Shown here one piece after another: positions 1 to 9,250 of a stretch of 64,000 nucleotides of DNA. The position numbers and the translations under genes were made by a program. The stretch lies in NCBI GenBank assembly GCA_026388735.1, contig JAPLJG010000109.1, positions 26,133-90,132 on the forward strand. The letters are read 5' to 3'. How positions within the stretch are numbered: position 1 is the stretch's first letter; each line of letters opens with the position of its first letter. The DNA comes from Deltaproteobacteria bacterium (GTDB taxonomy: Bacteria > Desulfobacterota > Desulfobulbia > Desulfobulbales > Desulfurivibrionaceae). Below the pieces are notes generated by a model. That model saw nothing but the letters and a program-made list of their open reading frames with translations, was not told the DNA's origin and made no database searches.

Positions 1-877
1 TCTTTTCAAGATCCTGGTTGGTTATGGCGATGATTCTGACATTGATTTTGCGAGTTTTGGTGTCCCCCAGGGGCTTTATCTCCTGCTCCTGCAAAACCCG
101 GAGCAGTTTGGTCTGGACCGAAACCGGGATATCGCCGATCTCGTCAAGACACAGACTCCCGCCGTCTGCTTCCACGAACAGCCCCGAATAATCCCGCTCT
201 GCCCCGGTGAACGCACCGCGCTTATGGCCAAACAACTCGCTTTCTAAAAGTTGTTCGGGAATGGCCGGACAATTGACCATGATCAGCGGACGGTTGCGCC
301 GTTTGCTTAAGTTGTGCACCGCCCTGGCTGCCAGCTCCTTGCCCGTGCCGGATTCGCCGCGGATGAGCACCGTATAGTCGGACAGGGCCACGGTCTTGAG
401 ACGCTCGCAAAATTGGCTCATAGCCGGACTCTGCCCGACAAAGGAGGCAAATGCCTCCTTCTGACAGACCTGTTCCTTTAAGGTAACATTCTCCCGAACC
501 AGCCGGTTTCTTTCCAGCCCTTTGTGGATCACGCGCAGGATGGTGTCCTTGTCAAAGGGCTTGGTGATAAAGTCGTAGGCCCCCTTCTTAATGGCGTTAA
601 CCGCCAGATCAATGCTGGCAAAAGCGGTCATCATGACCACGGAAAGCTCCGGGTCCTTGGCCCGTAGTTTCTCAAGCAGGGCAATGCCGTTCATCTCCGG
701 CATCATCACATCAAGCAAAGCAAGGTCGAAGGATTGCTCGGTTATTAGCCGCAGGGCATCGCTGGCCCTGGTGGACGTGACCACCTCAAGTCCTGGGATA
801 TTGCGCTCAATGGTTCTTTGCAGACCAGTGAGCATATCCTCTTCATCATCAACGATCAAAAGCCGATCAAACGACAT
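1..877 (-). CDS. NtrC-family sigma-54-dependent response regulator (3' end outside window)
   Basis: The N-terminal receiver domain has acidic residues near position 10 and the phospho-acceptor Asp at about 56 (LLDVMMPEMNG). An AAA+ sigma-54 activator domain follows, with Walker A GESGTGKE and the sigma-54 contact loop GAFTGA. The reading frame is open to base 1, so the end of the AAA+ domain and the expected Fis-type HTH are missing. The ATG at 877 opens a canonical receiver. The downstream end of the kinase gene at 904 is only 26 bases away, so the two form a two-component operon (kinase first). It is the natural activator of the sigma-54-like promoter at 3681-3696 in front of the divergent transporter. 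The family assignment is firm; the target is inferred. Confidence 0.93.
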   Translation of the reverse strand, partial: MSFDRLLIVDDEEDMLTGLQRTIERNIPGLEVVTSTRASDALRLITEQSFDLALLDVMMPEMNGIALLEKLRAKDPELSVVMMTAFASIDLAVNAIKKGAYDFITKPFDKDTILRVIHKGLERNRLVRENVTLKEQVCQKEAFASFVGQSPAMSQFCERLKTVALSDYTVLIRGESGTGKELAARAVHNLSKRRNRPLIMVNCPAIPEQLLESELFGHKRGAFTGAERDYSGLFVEADGGSLCLDEIGDIPVSVQTKLLRVLQEQEIKPLGDTKTRKINVRIIAITNQDLEK

Positions 878-903
878 AGGCCCTGCCTCCCGCCGTATTC
901 TGT

Positions 904-3453
904 TTATGCGCCATGGAGCGGCAAAATAATGGTAAAGACAGCGCCCTTCCCTGGTTTGCTCTGGACATAGATTTCCCCACCATGGTCACGGATAATCCCG
1001 TAACTGAGCGACAGCCCTAGACCAGTGCCGTCCCTTGGTCCCTTGGTGGTGAAAAACGGTTCAAAAATCTTGTCTTGGATTTCCGGGGCAATGCCCGGAC
1101 CAGTATCACGCACCACGATCTTCACCTGACCCTTGTTCGGCAGGTAGTGGGTTTCAATGCCGATCTCCCCGTTTTCGCCGATGGCCTGGGCCGCGTTGAT
1201 GCACAGATTCATGAAAACCTGCTTCATTTTTTCCGTGTCCATCTCAAGAAGCGGGATGTTGGGGTCCAGCCTCTGCACCACGGTTATGCCCTGCTTTGCC
1301 AGTTGGCTGGCAACCATGGAAACCACCTGTTCGATGGCGGCATTGAGAGCTCCTGGCGCCCGCGTTGTCTCTTGGTTCCGGGCAAAGCTCAACAGGTCGT
1401 GGACGATGCGCTGGCAGTTTTTTACATGCTTTTCGATGATGCTCAGGTCTTCGACCTTGTCCGGCAAGCTGCCAAAGTCCTCTTTCAATAAATCGGTGTA
1501 GCAAAGAATGATCCCCAAGGGATTATTGATTTCATGGGCGACTCCGGCTGCCAGCTGCCCAAGGGCCACAAGCTTTTCCGTCTGCTGCATGCGGTGTTCC
1601 ACCTGTTTCTGCTGGGTGACATCCTTGGCGTAACAGACAATGTTTTTCAGCTCGCCGTGATCATCAAAAGCCGGATAGAAATGGGTCTCAAAAAGCTGAC
1701 CGTTGGGGAGTTGGCTAAAATCGGAAACAGACTCCAGCAGCTTGACTTGGGAAATGTGGCTGAACAGCGCAAAGGGAACCGGCTGCATCGCGGCCAGTTC
1801 TTCGATGTGATGGTTGAGGACCGTATCCGGGCTGAAATCATATCGAACCAGAAAAGCCTTGTTCACCATACGAAGAAATCCGTCCGGTGAAACCAGTACG
1901 ACAAGATCGCCTATGGCATCGAACACCGACTGGAGAAGCTCCTTGCTCTGCATCAGGCTTGTCATGTTCTGCAAACTTTCCATGGTAACGCCAATCTGAC
2001 GGCCAATGGAGAGAAGGAGCTCCCGGTGTCTGGGGTCAATCTCGCCGACATCATAGCCGGTGAAGGTCATGATCCCGAGAATCCTGTTCCGGCAGCAGAG
2101 CGGGATATTGAGGCATTTCCCCCTGGCGGTATCAGAGGTGAAGAAGTTCAGTTCTCCACAAACCGTCTCGCAGATCGTCGTGGAGGCGGAGGTGCCATCT
2201 GTGTCCGAAAGAATCTGGTGGGAGATCACATCGCAAGAAAGGGTTTCAGCAAGTTCTGGGGCGTTATCCTGGCACTGCAAAGAAAGCCCCTTGTGATCGG
2301 GGCGGAACAGATAAATCCCTGCGCCTTTTGCCGAAATCACCTCCAGGGTTTGCCGTAAAACCTTGGGGAGAATAGTGCGAAGATCCACGGACTGGGTGAT
2401 GAGTTCCGCGATGATGTTCAAGGTCTGGAGCTCGCGGTTCCTCTCCCGCATTTGCAGGTGCAACTGGTCTTGGGACTCTTGCAGCGCCCTGGTTCTTTCT
2501 TCAACCTTTCCCTCAAGGTTTTCGGCATAATCGGTGAGTTGTAGGCGGTTTTCCTCCAAATGCCGAGCAATGAGGGTGGCGGTTGCATTGAGTTCCTCTA
2601 TTTCATCCATGCTCTTAGCTTGTCTGTAGAGTTGTTCACCTCTTTGGTCGGTGAGGTTCAGACGAAAAATATCCAGCAGGGTGCGGATGTTCTGGATAAT
2701 GAGCTTGTTGAAGAAAAAAGCAATGATGGCGTATAGGACGAAAAAGGAGAGGAACACGGTGCTGAATACGGAGAGGGCAAATTCACCGATGCGACGCAAC
2801 CCTTCTCCCACGGGGATTCCAACACTGACCACGCTGCTTATCTGATCCGTCTTTTTGAAAAATCCCCCTGTTTTGCCATATCGTTCGACGATACTTCCTG
2901 GCGCATCCTCCGGCCTGCCGTGACAGTGCAAACAAGATTCATCGTAGCGAACCGGGCTGAACTTTACGAAATACTGTTCACCGTCAACCGTGCGGATTCC
3001 CTGCCATGATTCGGTCTGGGGATGATCGTTGAAATAGCGGATCATCTCCATTTCCCGCTGATTTGCCTCAAACTCCGGATTTTTAGCATTGATGGCGACC
3101 CGGCGGTAGGAAATATCAGGCAGGTCTTCCTTGAACTTCTCCATGACCACCCGACTCACGTAGGAAGTGGACATGGCCTCGATGACAAAACTGTCTTGGC
3201 CGAGCATTTCATACATCCGTGGCCGCAAAATCTCCTGAACATAGGCGCGGTTGGCGTCCACCGCCGCCATGACCAACTCGGCCTTGTGCAGCGCCTCCTC
3301 CTGCAAGCGTTTTCTCTGGTGCGTATAAATAATGGCGGACCAGAAAAGACAGAAGAGAAAAAGAATAACAGCAAGGCCGATCAGAAATTTCCCCTGTACC
3401 CCTGGGGGATCGATATTCCTCAGCAATTCTTTTGTTTTCTTACCAAGCGCCAT
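904..3453 (-). CDS. Membrane sensor histidine kinase with haem-type DUF3365 periplasmic domain, GAF and PAS
   Basis: This 849-aa kinase has TM1 at about 22-44, then a periplasmic DUF3365/Tll0287-like domain with a c-type haem motif CLHCH (Cys174, Cys177, His178). TM2 is at about 227-250, followed by a HAMP region, a coiled coil, a GAF domain (about 345-500) and a PAS domain (about 505-620). The HisKA box [10 protein letters not shown] carries the phospho-His at 641, and the ATPase domain has DTGPGIA and GTGLGL. A covalently bound haem outside the membrane suggests redox, gas or small-ligand sensing; that is known for DUF3365 proteins in general and inferred here. The partner is the NtrC-type regulator encoded 26 bases downstream. 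The transporter gene lies divergently upstream. Confidence 0.92.
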   Translation of the reverse strand: MALGKKTKELLRNIDPPGVQGKFLIGLAVILFLFCLFWSAIIYTHQRKRLQEEALHKAELVMAAVDANRAYVQEILRPRMYEMLGQDSFVIEAMSTSYVSRVVMEKFKEDLPDISYRRVAINAKNPEFEANQREMEMIRYFNDHPQTESWQGIRTVDGEQYFVKFSPVRYDESCLHCHGRPEDAPGSIVERYGKTGGFFKKTDQISSVVSVGIPVGEGLRRIGEFALSVFSTVFLSFFVLYAIIAFFFNKLIIQNIRTLLDIFRLNLTDQRGEQLYRQAKSMDEIEELNATATLIARHLEENRLQLTDYAENLEGKVEERTRALQESQDQLHLQMRERNRELQTLNIIAELITQSVDLRTILPKVLRQTLEVISAKGAGIYLFRPDHKGLSLQCQDNAPELAETLSCDVISHQILSDTDGTSASTTICETVCGELNFFTSDTARGKCLNIPLCCRNRILGIMTFTGYDVGEIDPRHRELLLSIGRQIGVTMESLQNMTSLMQSKELLQSVFDAIGDLVVLVSPDGFLRMVNKAFLVRYDFSPDTVLNHHIEELAAMQPVPFALFSHISQVKLLESVSDFSQLPNGQLFETHFYPAFDDHGELKNIVCYAKDVTQQKQVEHRMQQTEKLVALGQLAAGVAHEINNPLGIILCYTDLLKEDFGSLPDKVEDLSIIEKHVKNCQRIVHDLLSFARNQETTRAPGALNAAIEQVVSMVASQLAKQGITVVQRLDPNIPLLEMDTEKMKQVFMNLCINAAQAIGENGEIGIETHYLPNKGQVKIVVRDTGPGIAPEIQDKIFEPFFTTKGPRDGTGLGLSLSYGIIRDHGGEIYVQSKPGKGAVFTIILPLHGA

Positions 3454-3881
3454 TTTTCAATCCCTGTGATGACCAAATGGTTTTCCAACAACCTGTTGTC
3501 GGCATAGTTTCATGTAATCATATAATTATGCCAGGTGTCAACTGAAGGCATCACTGGATACCAGAAGATACACTTTGCGGGCGTACTTTCTGCTTCTTCG
3601 TCAAAGACAAAACAGACGGAAAACAACCAACCCACTGTTATTGCGTTTTTTTATTTTCTTGCCACATCATCCATCCCACACGGCATTCTCCTTGCATTAA
3701 CCCAAAACAACGTACCCATTTGACAGCAGCAGCCACATTTACCCAGAGGAGGGAATAAGCACTCACAAGAATATCAGGCTTGCGTGTTGGATAACTGTAT
3801 GGCCATCCAGTGATTGTAGAGAAGGGACCGCTTCCCGCTCTCGCCGGTCACACCGTGCATGGTCAAAAAAAAGGGGAACAT
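3454..3881. other. Divergent intergenic region between sensor kinase and YeiH transporter
   Basis: This 428-base region holds no convincing gene. It contains the sigma-54-like promoter listed at 3681-3696 and an SD-like GAGGAGGG near 3747 that is not followed by a usable start codon. A purine-rich AAGGGGAA at 3871-3878 serves as ribosome-binding site for the ATG at 3882. No clear repeated enhancer site was recognised, although the location fits an NtrC-type activator binding upstream of the promoter. Confidence 0.6.
3681..3696 (+). promoter_or_regulatory. Sigma-54-like promoter for the YeiH transporter gene
   Basis: CGGCATTCTCCTTGCA has the invariant GG-N10-GC spacing and a perfect TTGCA -12 element; the -24 element GGCAT differs at two positions from TGGCAC. 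It points to the YeiH gene about 185 bases downstream and lies beside a divergent NtrC-type regulator/kinase operon, which is the usual arrangement for a sigma-54 target. Confidence 0.55.
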
Positions 3882-5696
3882 ATGGACGAGAAAAAATTTA
3901 ATGAAGACAAACTGGCAGAGGGGCATTGCGATACAGAAGAAACCTGCAAAATCGAGGGAAAGAAGGGATGGTTGAGCGAAGACTGGCTTGCGCTCTGGTT
4001 GGGCCTGTTTATTTTTGTCCTTTCCCTTGGCGCATTCCAAGGGGCCGACATTCTGGGCTGGGGCGCATCAACGAGCGTCTGGAACGAAGTCAGCAAATCC
4101 ACCAAGCCCGTTTCAATCGCCTACCAGAACGTTAAGGGTGAAATCACCAAAATTGATGGCGCAAAGGTAACGCTCAAAAAAGCCGACGGAAAAGAGGTCG
4201 GCATCACCGTACAAACCGACACTGCCACCCTTGCGGTGGGGCAGACATACGAGCAAAAAGGCATTACGCCCTTGGCTTCGTTGTTTCTCACCTACTTTGT
4301 AATGCTGGTGATCATGGGCCTGGGCTCGACGATGATCGGGGCGAACTTTAAAAAATTCGCCATCGGCTTCACCCTGATTTTCTGGCTCAGTTATCTCTGT
4401 TGGATGCTGGGACACTTTGCCAATATCGCCGCGACCAAGAACGAAATGGCGAAGTTCGGCATCAACTGGACACTCAGCATGACCGGCGAGTTCGGCTTCA
4501 TCATCGCCTTGATTGCAGGGCTCATGGTCGGCAATCTCTTTCCCGGCCTGGCTTCGACCATGAAGGAAGCAGCCAGGCCTGAGCTGTATATCAAAACCGC
4601 CATTGTTATCATGGGCGCTGGTCTCGGGGTAAAGGCCGCCCAATCTTTCGGGCTGGCGAGCAACATCATGTTCCGGGGCTTCTGCGCCATTGTCGAGGCC
4701 TATCTGATCTACTGGGCAACGGTCTACTGGATTTCGCGCAGATATTTCAAATTCAGCCGTGAATGGTCGGCGCCTCTTGCCTCGGGTATCTCCATCTGCG
4801 GAGTTTCCGCAGCCATTGCCACCGGCGGAGCCATCCGCGCCAGGCCAATTATTCCCATCATGGTTTCCTCGCTGGTCGTAATCTTTGTGGCGGTTGAAAT
4901 GGTCCTTCTCCCCTTTGCGGCAAAGCTTTTTCTCTGGCAAGAACCGCTGGTCGCCGGGGCTTGGATGGGCCTGGCCGTTAAATCCGATGGCGGGGCCATA
5001 GCGAGCGGCGCCGTGACCGACGCCCTGATCCGGGCTCAGGCCATGGATATGGAGGGCATCAACTACGCCGAAGGCTGGATCACCATGACCGCCACCACGG
5101 TGAAGATGTTCATCGATATCTTCATCGGCTTTTGGGCGGTGATCCTTGCCTACATCTGGTGCGCCAAGATCGAATGCAAACCCGGGCAGAAAGTACGCCT
5201 CATTGAAATCTGGAACCGCTTCCCGAAATTCGTCCTCGGCTATATTCTCACCTTTGTTATTCTGCTTCTCATCTGCTGGCCATCGGTCAAGGCGATTGCC
5301 CCGGCAGAACACGAACTTACGGGTGTGAAGGTGCAGATATCCTCGCTGGAGAAACAAATCAGCGCCAGCAAGGATCCTGTTGCAACCGCAACCTTGGCGG
5401 CAACGCTCAAGGAAACCAAGGCCCATGAAAAAGAGTTGAAAGATTCAACCAAGGAACCCAACAAGCTGATCTCCAAGGCCAAGGCGGCAACGGATCAAGG
5501 CGATGTGTTCCGAAAGATATTCTTTCTCCTCTGCTTCTTCACCATCGGGGTGGTTTCAAACTTCAAAAAGCTGGCGCAGGAAGGGATCGGCAAGCTCGCC
5601 GCCGTGTATTGCATCTCCCTTTTCGGCTTCATCATCTGGGTCGGACTCGCTATTTCGTGGTTGTTCTTCCACGGGGTCAAACCACCAATTCTCTAA
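3882..5696 (+). CDS. YeiH-family putative sulfate exporter, enlarged form with two soluble insertions
   Basis: This is a polytopic membrane protein of 604 aa in the UPF0324/YeiH family (PF03601-type), annotated in databases as putative sulfate exporter; the substrate is unproven. Ordinary members are about 340-430 aa. The extra length comes from a soluble, beta-rich insertion at about 65-130 (GEITKIDGAKVTLK) after TM1, and a charged, coiled-coil-prone loop at about 475-540 in the C-terminal half. Family-typical segments around GLGVKAAQSFG and SGISICGVSAAIA are present. The ATG at 3882 is chosen because AAGGGGAA lies just upstream; an in-frame extension to 3810 lacks such a site. It probably forms a two-gene operon with the small membrane protein at 5709. 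Confidence 0.85.
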   Translation: MDEKKFNEDKLAEGHCDTEETCKIEGKKGWLSEDWLALWLGLFIFVLSLGAFQGADILGWGASTSVWNEVSKSTKPVSIAYQNVKGEITKIDGAKVTLKKADGKEVGITVQTDTATLAVGQTYEQKGITPLASLFLTYFVMLVIMGLGSTMIGANFKKFAIGFTLIFWLSYLCWMLGHFANIAATKNEMAKFGINWTLSMTGEFGFIIALIAGLMVGNLFPGLASTMKEAARPELYIKTAIVIMGAGLGVKAAQSFGLASNIMFRGFCAIVEAYLIYWATVYWISRRYFKFSREWSAPLASGISICGVSAAIATGGAIRARPIIPIMVSSLVVIFVAVEMVLLPFAAKLFLWQEPLVAGAWMGLAVKSDGGAIASGAVTDALIRAQAMDMEGINYAEGWITMTATTVKMFIDIFIGFWAVILAYIWCAKIECKPGQKVRLIEIWNRFPKFVLGYILTFVILLLICWPSVKAIAPAEHELTGVKVQISSLEKQISASKDPVATATLAATLKETKAHEKELKDSTKEPNKLISKAKAATDQGDVFRKIFFLLCFFTIGVVSNFKKLAQEGIGKLAAVYCISLFGFIIWVGLAISWLFFHGVKPPIL

Positions 5697-5708
5697 TGGA
5701 GATCGCAC

Positions 5709-5873
5709 ATGACTGACGAAAAATCAAAGATTGCCGAAGAGATGAAAAAAATGGAATATGAGCCGATCCTGCCGGCGGAAGTAGCTCTTGTCAAATGGAG
5801 TATTTGCCTTGGGGTCGGGCTTTTGGTGATGTTCTATTTAATCAGCCAGTGGCTCTTTCCCGGCGGCCATTAA
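5709..5873 (+). CDS. 54-aa single-pass membrane protein downstream of the YeiH transporter
   Basis: The ATG at 5709 opens 54 codons ending in TAA. The N-terminal half is charged (MTDEKSKIAEEMKKMEYEP), followed by one hydrophobic segment at about 25-50 (WSICLGVGLLVMFYLI) and a PGGH end. It starts 12 bases after the transporter stop, with GGAGAT just upstream as ribosome-binding site, and a strong hairpin follows it. The tight linkage suggests a small subunit or stabilising partner of the transporter; I do not recognise a named family. Confidence 0.75.
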   Translation: MTDEKSKIAEEMKKMEYEPILPAEVALVKWSICLGVGLLVMFYLISQWLFPGGH

Positions 5874-5879
5874 CAGAAA

Positions 5880-5911
5880 GGCGGGCTCTGGGCTTTACCC
5901 ACAGTCCGCCT
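5880..5911 (+). terminator. Imperfect hairpin downstream of the small membrane protein gene
   Basis: Arms GGCGGGCTCTGGG and CCCACAGTCCGCC pair with two mismatches around a short loop. A T-rich stretch (TTATTTACCTTCTTT) follows on the plus strand, so this fits a rho-independent terminator for the YeiH operon. Confidence 0.6.
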
Positions 5912-5926
5912 TATTTACCTTCTTTC

Positions 5927-5964
5927 AAATAAGCGCCGTCTCCGCAAGAAGACGGCGCTTATTT
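5927..5964. terminator. Perfect 15-bp hairpin, bidirectional terminator
   Basis: AAATAAGCGCCGTCT and its exact reverse complement flank an 8-base loop. A/T-rich arm ends give a U-rich tail in both directions. It lies between the plus-strand YeiH operon and the end of a minus-strand gene at 5987, so it can terminate both. Confidence 0.75.
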
Positions 5965-5986
5965 GTTGCCGCAAATTTCCTGCGCC

Positions 5987-6259
5987 TCAGCGCCTCAATT
6001 CATTGTAGGCTTCTTCATACTCCCGCAGACGCTGCTGCCAGGCAAGCAGCCCTTCATAGCCATTGCGCCACTCCTCCAGAGTCCGCGTTTCACCCCCGGT
6101 TTCCGGTATTTCCCCGGCGAGCAGCTGTTCCGTGGAAATGCCGTATTGCTTCTCGAATTGGGCGAGCTCTTTTTCTTGCCGATCGATCATGTTCTTGCAA
6201 ACAGTAATCTCCCTGGAAATGGATATACAGTACTCATCGGTCTGCAAGTCATCATGCAT
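5987..6259 (-). CDS. Small charged helical protein of unknown function (antitoxin-like pattern)
   Basis: A 90-aa, mostly helical, acidic protein beginning MHDDLQTDEYC. The ATG at 6259 is preceded by AAGGTGAA; the in-frame extension to 6358 is not supported and would approach the next gene's stop. The FEKQYGISTEQLL pattern followed by TLEEWRNGYEGLLAWQ resembles small proteins often found with toxin partners (FEKKYGM..EEF...W). No adjacent toxin gene is visible: the upstream gene is a TPR-methyltransferase and a terminator lies downstream. The antitoxin idea is weak. Confidence 0.6.
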   Translation of the reverse strand: MHDDLQTDEYCISISREITVCKNMIDRQEKELAQFEKQYGISTEQLLAGEIPETGGETRTLEEWRNGYEGLLAWQQRLREYEEAYNELRR

Positions 6260-6321
6260 TTGTAGTTCACCTTTTTCGGTTAAACCTGCCAGACAGTGAC
6301 CATACCCCTGCGCAGACTGCC

Positions 6322-7773
6322 TCAGACACCCAACAGATAGAGATCCCCTGCGATCCACTTGCCCTTTTCCTTGCGGATATTGGCAGATTGGGTGGCAAGG
6401 ATGCGAAAGCCATGTCGGGCAGCCACCGCTTCAATGTACGAAAAAGCGTGGGCATAGCGCCCGGATTGGCGCAATCGGTAACCCTGCCCGGTCAGTTGCT
6501 CGGTGGAAAAAAGGATTCTTCCGTTTTGGGCAATCCCTTTGGCCAAGGTGGCAAAAATTCGGTCCAACTCGCCCACATAGATGAAAACATCCGCCGCGAC
6601 AATCAGATCGAACGGCTCCTGGTTCTGCGCAAGAAAGGCCACGATCTCCGCAACCGTCAATTCATCGTACACCTTCTTGGCCGCAGCCGCCTCCACCATC
6701 TTCGGAGAAAGATCCACCCCGACCCGGTAGGTGCTTATCTCCTGGAAAATCTGCCCGACCAGACCGGTGCCGCAGCCCAGGTCCAGGAGCCGGGCAAAAC
6801 GCGAAGGCCCATCTGGGTCGGCACGCAGCAGATTTTTGAGCTCCCACGGGGTCTGGTATTCCAGATCAACCAGCAACCGCTCTTCAAAATGGTCGGAAAA
6901 ACTGTCGAACAGCTCGGCAATATAGGAAGAAGGGGCGACGTCGGTTGTCTCACCGGTAAGGGCCGCAAGAATATGTCGGGCCGAGACCGTGTTGTGATCC
7001 AGCTCTATAAGCCGTTTATAACAGGCAATAGCCTCATCCACTTTGTCCTGATCGAGATAGAGGACCCCAAGGTTGCCGTGGGCCGCGCCGTATTCCGGGC
7101 GCAGGGCAACAGCAATCTCCAGGGAGATGATGGCCTCGGCTTTATTGCCCAGTTTCTTATAGACCAGGGCCAGGTTGTAATGCACCTCTGCGTCATCCGG
7201 GGCAATCTCCATGGCGCAAAGATAGGATTGCCTGGCCTCATCCAGCCGCCCTGCCCTTTTGCAGGCCAGGCCGAGGTTGAAATGGATATCGGCATCCTGG
7301 GGATTGAGTTGCGCGGCCCGGTGATAGGCATTGATGGCTTCGCTCATGTTGCCTTGGGCCAGATGGGCGGTGCCCAGGTTGTAGGCCGCCTGCCAGTGCG
7401 TGTCGTCCAGAGCGAGAACCTTATGGAAATGCTCGATGGCCATCTGTTGCTGTCCCAGGGAATAACGGGTTATGCCAAGCTCATAGGCAATTGTCGCCTC
7501 ATCGGGCAACAAGGTGTGGGCGCGGCCAAACCAGAAGGCGGCCTCTTCCGCTGCCCCCATGGCGCGGTGGAGAAGGGCCAAATAGAAACAGGCATCCACA
7601 TGTTGCGGACACAGGTCGATGGCCTGCTGATACAGGGACAACGCCGGGTCTGCCTCACCCTGCTGGTGCAGGTCGAGAGCCCGGTGGAAAATATCGTCCG
7701 CATTGCTGGGGCATGGCTGGCCATCTGCGGCAGCCTGCCTGTTTGTCTGCACAGGGCATGATTCTGTGTTCAT
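6322..7773 (-). CDS. TPR-repeat protein with C-terminal SAM-dependent methyltransferase domain
   Basis: About 483 aa from the ATG at 7773. Tandem TPR units fill about 25-270 (repeated A-x-Y-N-L-G patterns, e.g. YNLGTAHLAQGN and HGNLGVLYLD). A class I methyltransferase domain starts near 300, with the SAM-binding loop LDLGCGTGLVG at about 330-340. TPR-methyltransferase fusions of this kind are widespread hypothetical proteins; the TPR part probably selects the substrate, which is unknown. The upstream in-frame extension to 7866 has no recognisable ribosome-binding site, so the start is uncertain by a few codons. Confidence 0.82.
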   Translation of the reverse strand: MNTESCPVQTNRQAAADGQPCPSNADDIFHRALDLHQQGEADPALSLYQQAIDLCPQHVDACFYLALLHRAMGAAEEAAFWFGRAHTLLPDEATIAYELGITRYSLGQQQMAIEHFHKVLALDDTHWQAAYNLGTAHLAQGNMSEAINAYHRAAQLNPQDADIHFNLGLACKRAGRLDEARQSYLCAMEIAPDDAEVHYNLALVYKKLGNKAEAIISLEIAVALRPEYGAAHGNLGVLYLDQDKVDEAIACYKRLIELDHNTVSARHILAALTGETTDVAPSSYIAELFDSFSDHFEERLLVDLEYQTPWELKNLLRADPDGPSRFARLLDLGCGTGLVGQIFQEISTYRVGVDLSPKMVEAAAAKKVYDELTVAEIVAFLAQNQEPFDLIVAADVFIYVGELDRIFATLAKGIAQNGRILFSTEQLTGQGYRLRQSGRYAHAFSYIEAVAARHGFRILATQSANIRKEKGKWIAGDLYLLGV

Positions 7774-7944
7774 GGGCATCAAAAAGATGAAATTTAATGA
7801 TGTACAGCGGTCCAGTTCGAATTTATGATGATCGGGTAACGACGAGAAAATAACGCAATGCCACAAAGTCGCAAGTAAAAAGACAGCGCCAAGCCCAGAC
7901 CAGGCCGTTCAACGTCATTTTTTAAGTTCCGAGACAAAGACCCC

Positions 7945-9153
7945 ATGAAAAACCTGCCCATGCCCAACACGCAGCAGATTGCCTGGATGCGGGATATTCG
8001 CCGCCATCTCCACCGGCATCCGGAGCTGGCCTTTGCCGAGTTTGCCACCGCACGCTTTATTGCCAAGCAACTGGGGGAATTGGACATCCCCTGTCGAGAA
8101 CAGGTGGGTCGAACAGGCATCGTCGCCAGCCTGGGGAGCAGGAAAAAAGGCGCGGCCTGCGTTGCCCTGCGGGCAGACATGGACGCTCTGCCCATCACCG
8201 AACAAACCGGCCTGCCTTTTGCCTCGGAAACACCAGGGGTGATGCATGCCTGCGGCCACGACGGCCATGTGGCCATGCTCCTCGGCGCGGCCGCGCTTCT
8301 TAAGGCGAAGGAGGCGGAACTTCCTGGCCGGGTGGTCCTCATCTTCCAGCCCGCCGAGGAAGGCGACGGCGGTGCGCAGGGCATGATCGCCGACGGTGCC
8401 CTGGATGGGGTGAATGCCATCTTTGCCGGCCATATCGACCGCAATTACGGGCTTAACGAGATTGTCGTGCAGCCCGGGTTGATCTCTGCCTTTACCGATG
8501 AATTCACCATCGAGATTCGCAGCCAGGGCGGCCATGCAGCCAAGCCCCACGAAACCGCAGACAGCATCCTGGCGGCAGGTCAGCTCATCACCAGCATCCA
8601 GGGGATCGTCGCCCGCGAGGTCCATCCCTGCCTGCCCGCCGTGATCACAATAGGCAAAATCCATGGCGGCGATGCGGCCAATGTCATTGCCGCACAGGTG
8701 GTTCTTGAGGGCACCGTCCGCACCACCAGCCCGGAGACTCGGGCCGTCTGCATCGCCAGCCTGCAACGGATGACCCGGGCCATGGAGCAGCTGCACCGGG
8801 TGAAAACCTCTTTCTTCTTAAGAGAAGGGTACCCGCCGGTGGTCAACGATCCTATTGCTGCCCGCATCGCCACGGAGGTGGCCGCGGGAATCGTGGGCCA
8901 GGACATGGTGAAAGGCCAGCCCCTGCCCAGCCTGGGCGGAGAGGATTTTTCCTTCTTCCTGCAAAAAATCCCCGGCTGCCTGGTGCGCTTTGGCGCGAGG
9001 CACACCAAGCTGCACGATGCCCCGGCCCACAGCCCCCGCTTCGACTTTGACGAAAAAGCGCTGTCCACGGGCGCCCTCTTCCTGGCACAAACTGCGGTCA
9101 GCACTCTGGAGCGCATGAAAGAACTGCGCGGTCCGGCGCCCAACAGGGCATAA
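7945..9153 (+). CDS. M20-family amidohydrolase (hippurate / N-acyl-amino-acid hydrolase type)
   Basis: This 402-aa zinc-dependent peptidase-like enzyme hydrolyses an amide bond of an N-acylated amino acid or similar compound. The family signatures are complete: ALRADMDALPITE, HACGHDGHVAMLLG, EEGDGGAQGMI and the C-terminal GGEDFSFF. No signal peptide is visible, so it is cytosolic. The ribosome-binding site is weak. It stands alone; a methyltransferase gene follows after about 100 bases. The exact substrate cannot be read from sequence. Confidence 0.88.
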   Translation: MKNLPMPNTQQIAWMRDIRRHLHRHPELAFAEFATARFIAKQLGELDIPCREQVGRTGIVASLGSRKKGAACVALRADMDALPITEQTGLPFASETPGVMHACGHDGHVAMLLGAAALLKAKEAELPGRVVLIFQPAEEGDGGAQGMIADGALDGVNAIFAGHIDRNYGLNEIVVQPGLISAFTDEFTIEIRSQGGHAAKPHETADSILAAGQLITSIQGIVAREVHPCLPAVITIGKIHGGDAANVIAAQVVLEGTVRTTSPETRAVCIASLQRMTRAMEQLHRVKTSFFLREGYPPVVNDPIAARIATEVAAGIVGQDMVKGQPLPSLGGEDFSFFLQKIPGCLVRFGARHTKLHDAPAHSPRFDFDEKALSTGALFLAQTAVSTLERMKELRGPAPNRA

Positions 9154-9250
9154 CCAGGGCGCACAAGTTTCCAGGGAATTCAGCGACAATCCATGGTATA
9201 CACGGTTTTCAATCCTACTCTTCCCCTGCAACCCCTCTTTTTGGTAACTC

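Noticed and set aside
4113-5426. Long minus-strand frame (437 codons) across the YeiH gene
   Set aside because: Shadow frame with biased composition; the plus-strand membrane protein has family motifs and a ribosome-binding site.
6388-7761. Long plus-strand frame (457 codons) opposite the TPR-methyltransferase
   Set aside because: Antisense mirror of the TPR repeats, no start site, no recognisable domain.
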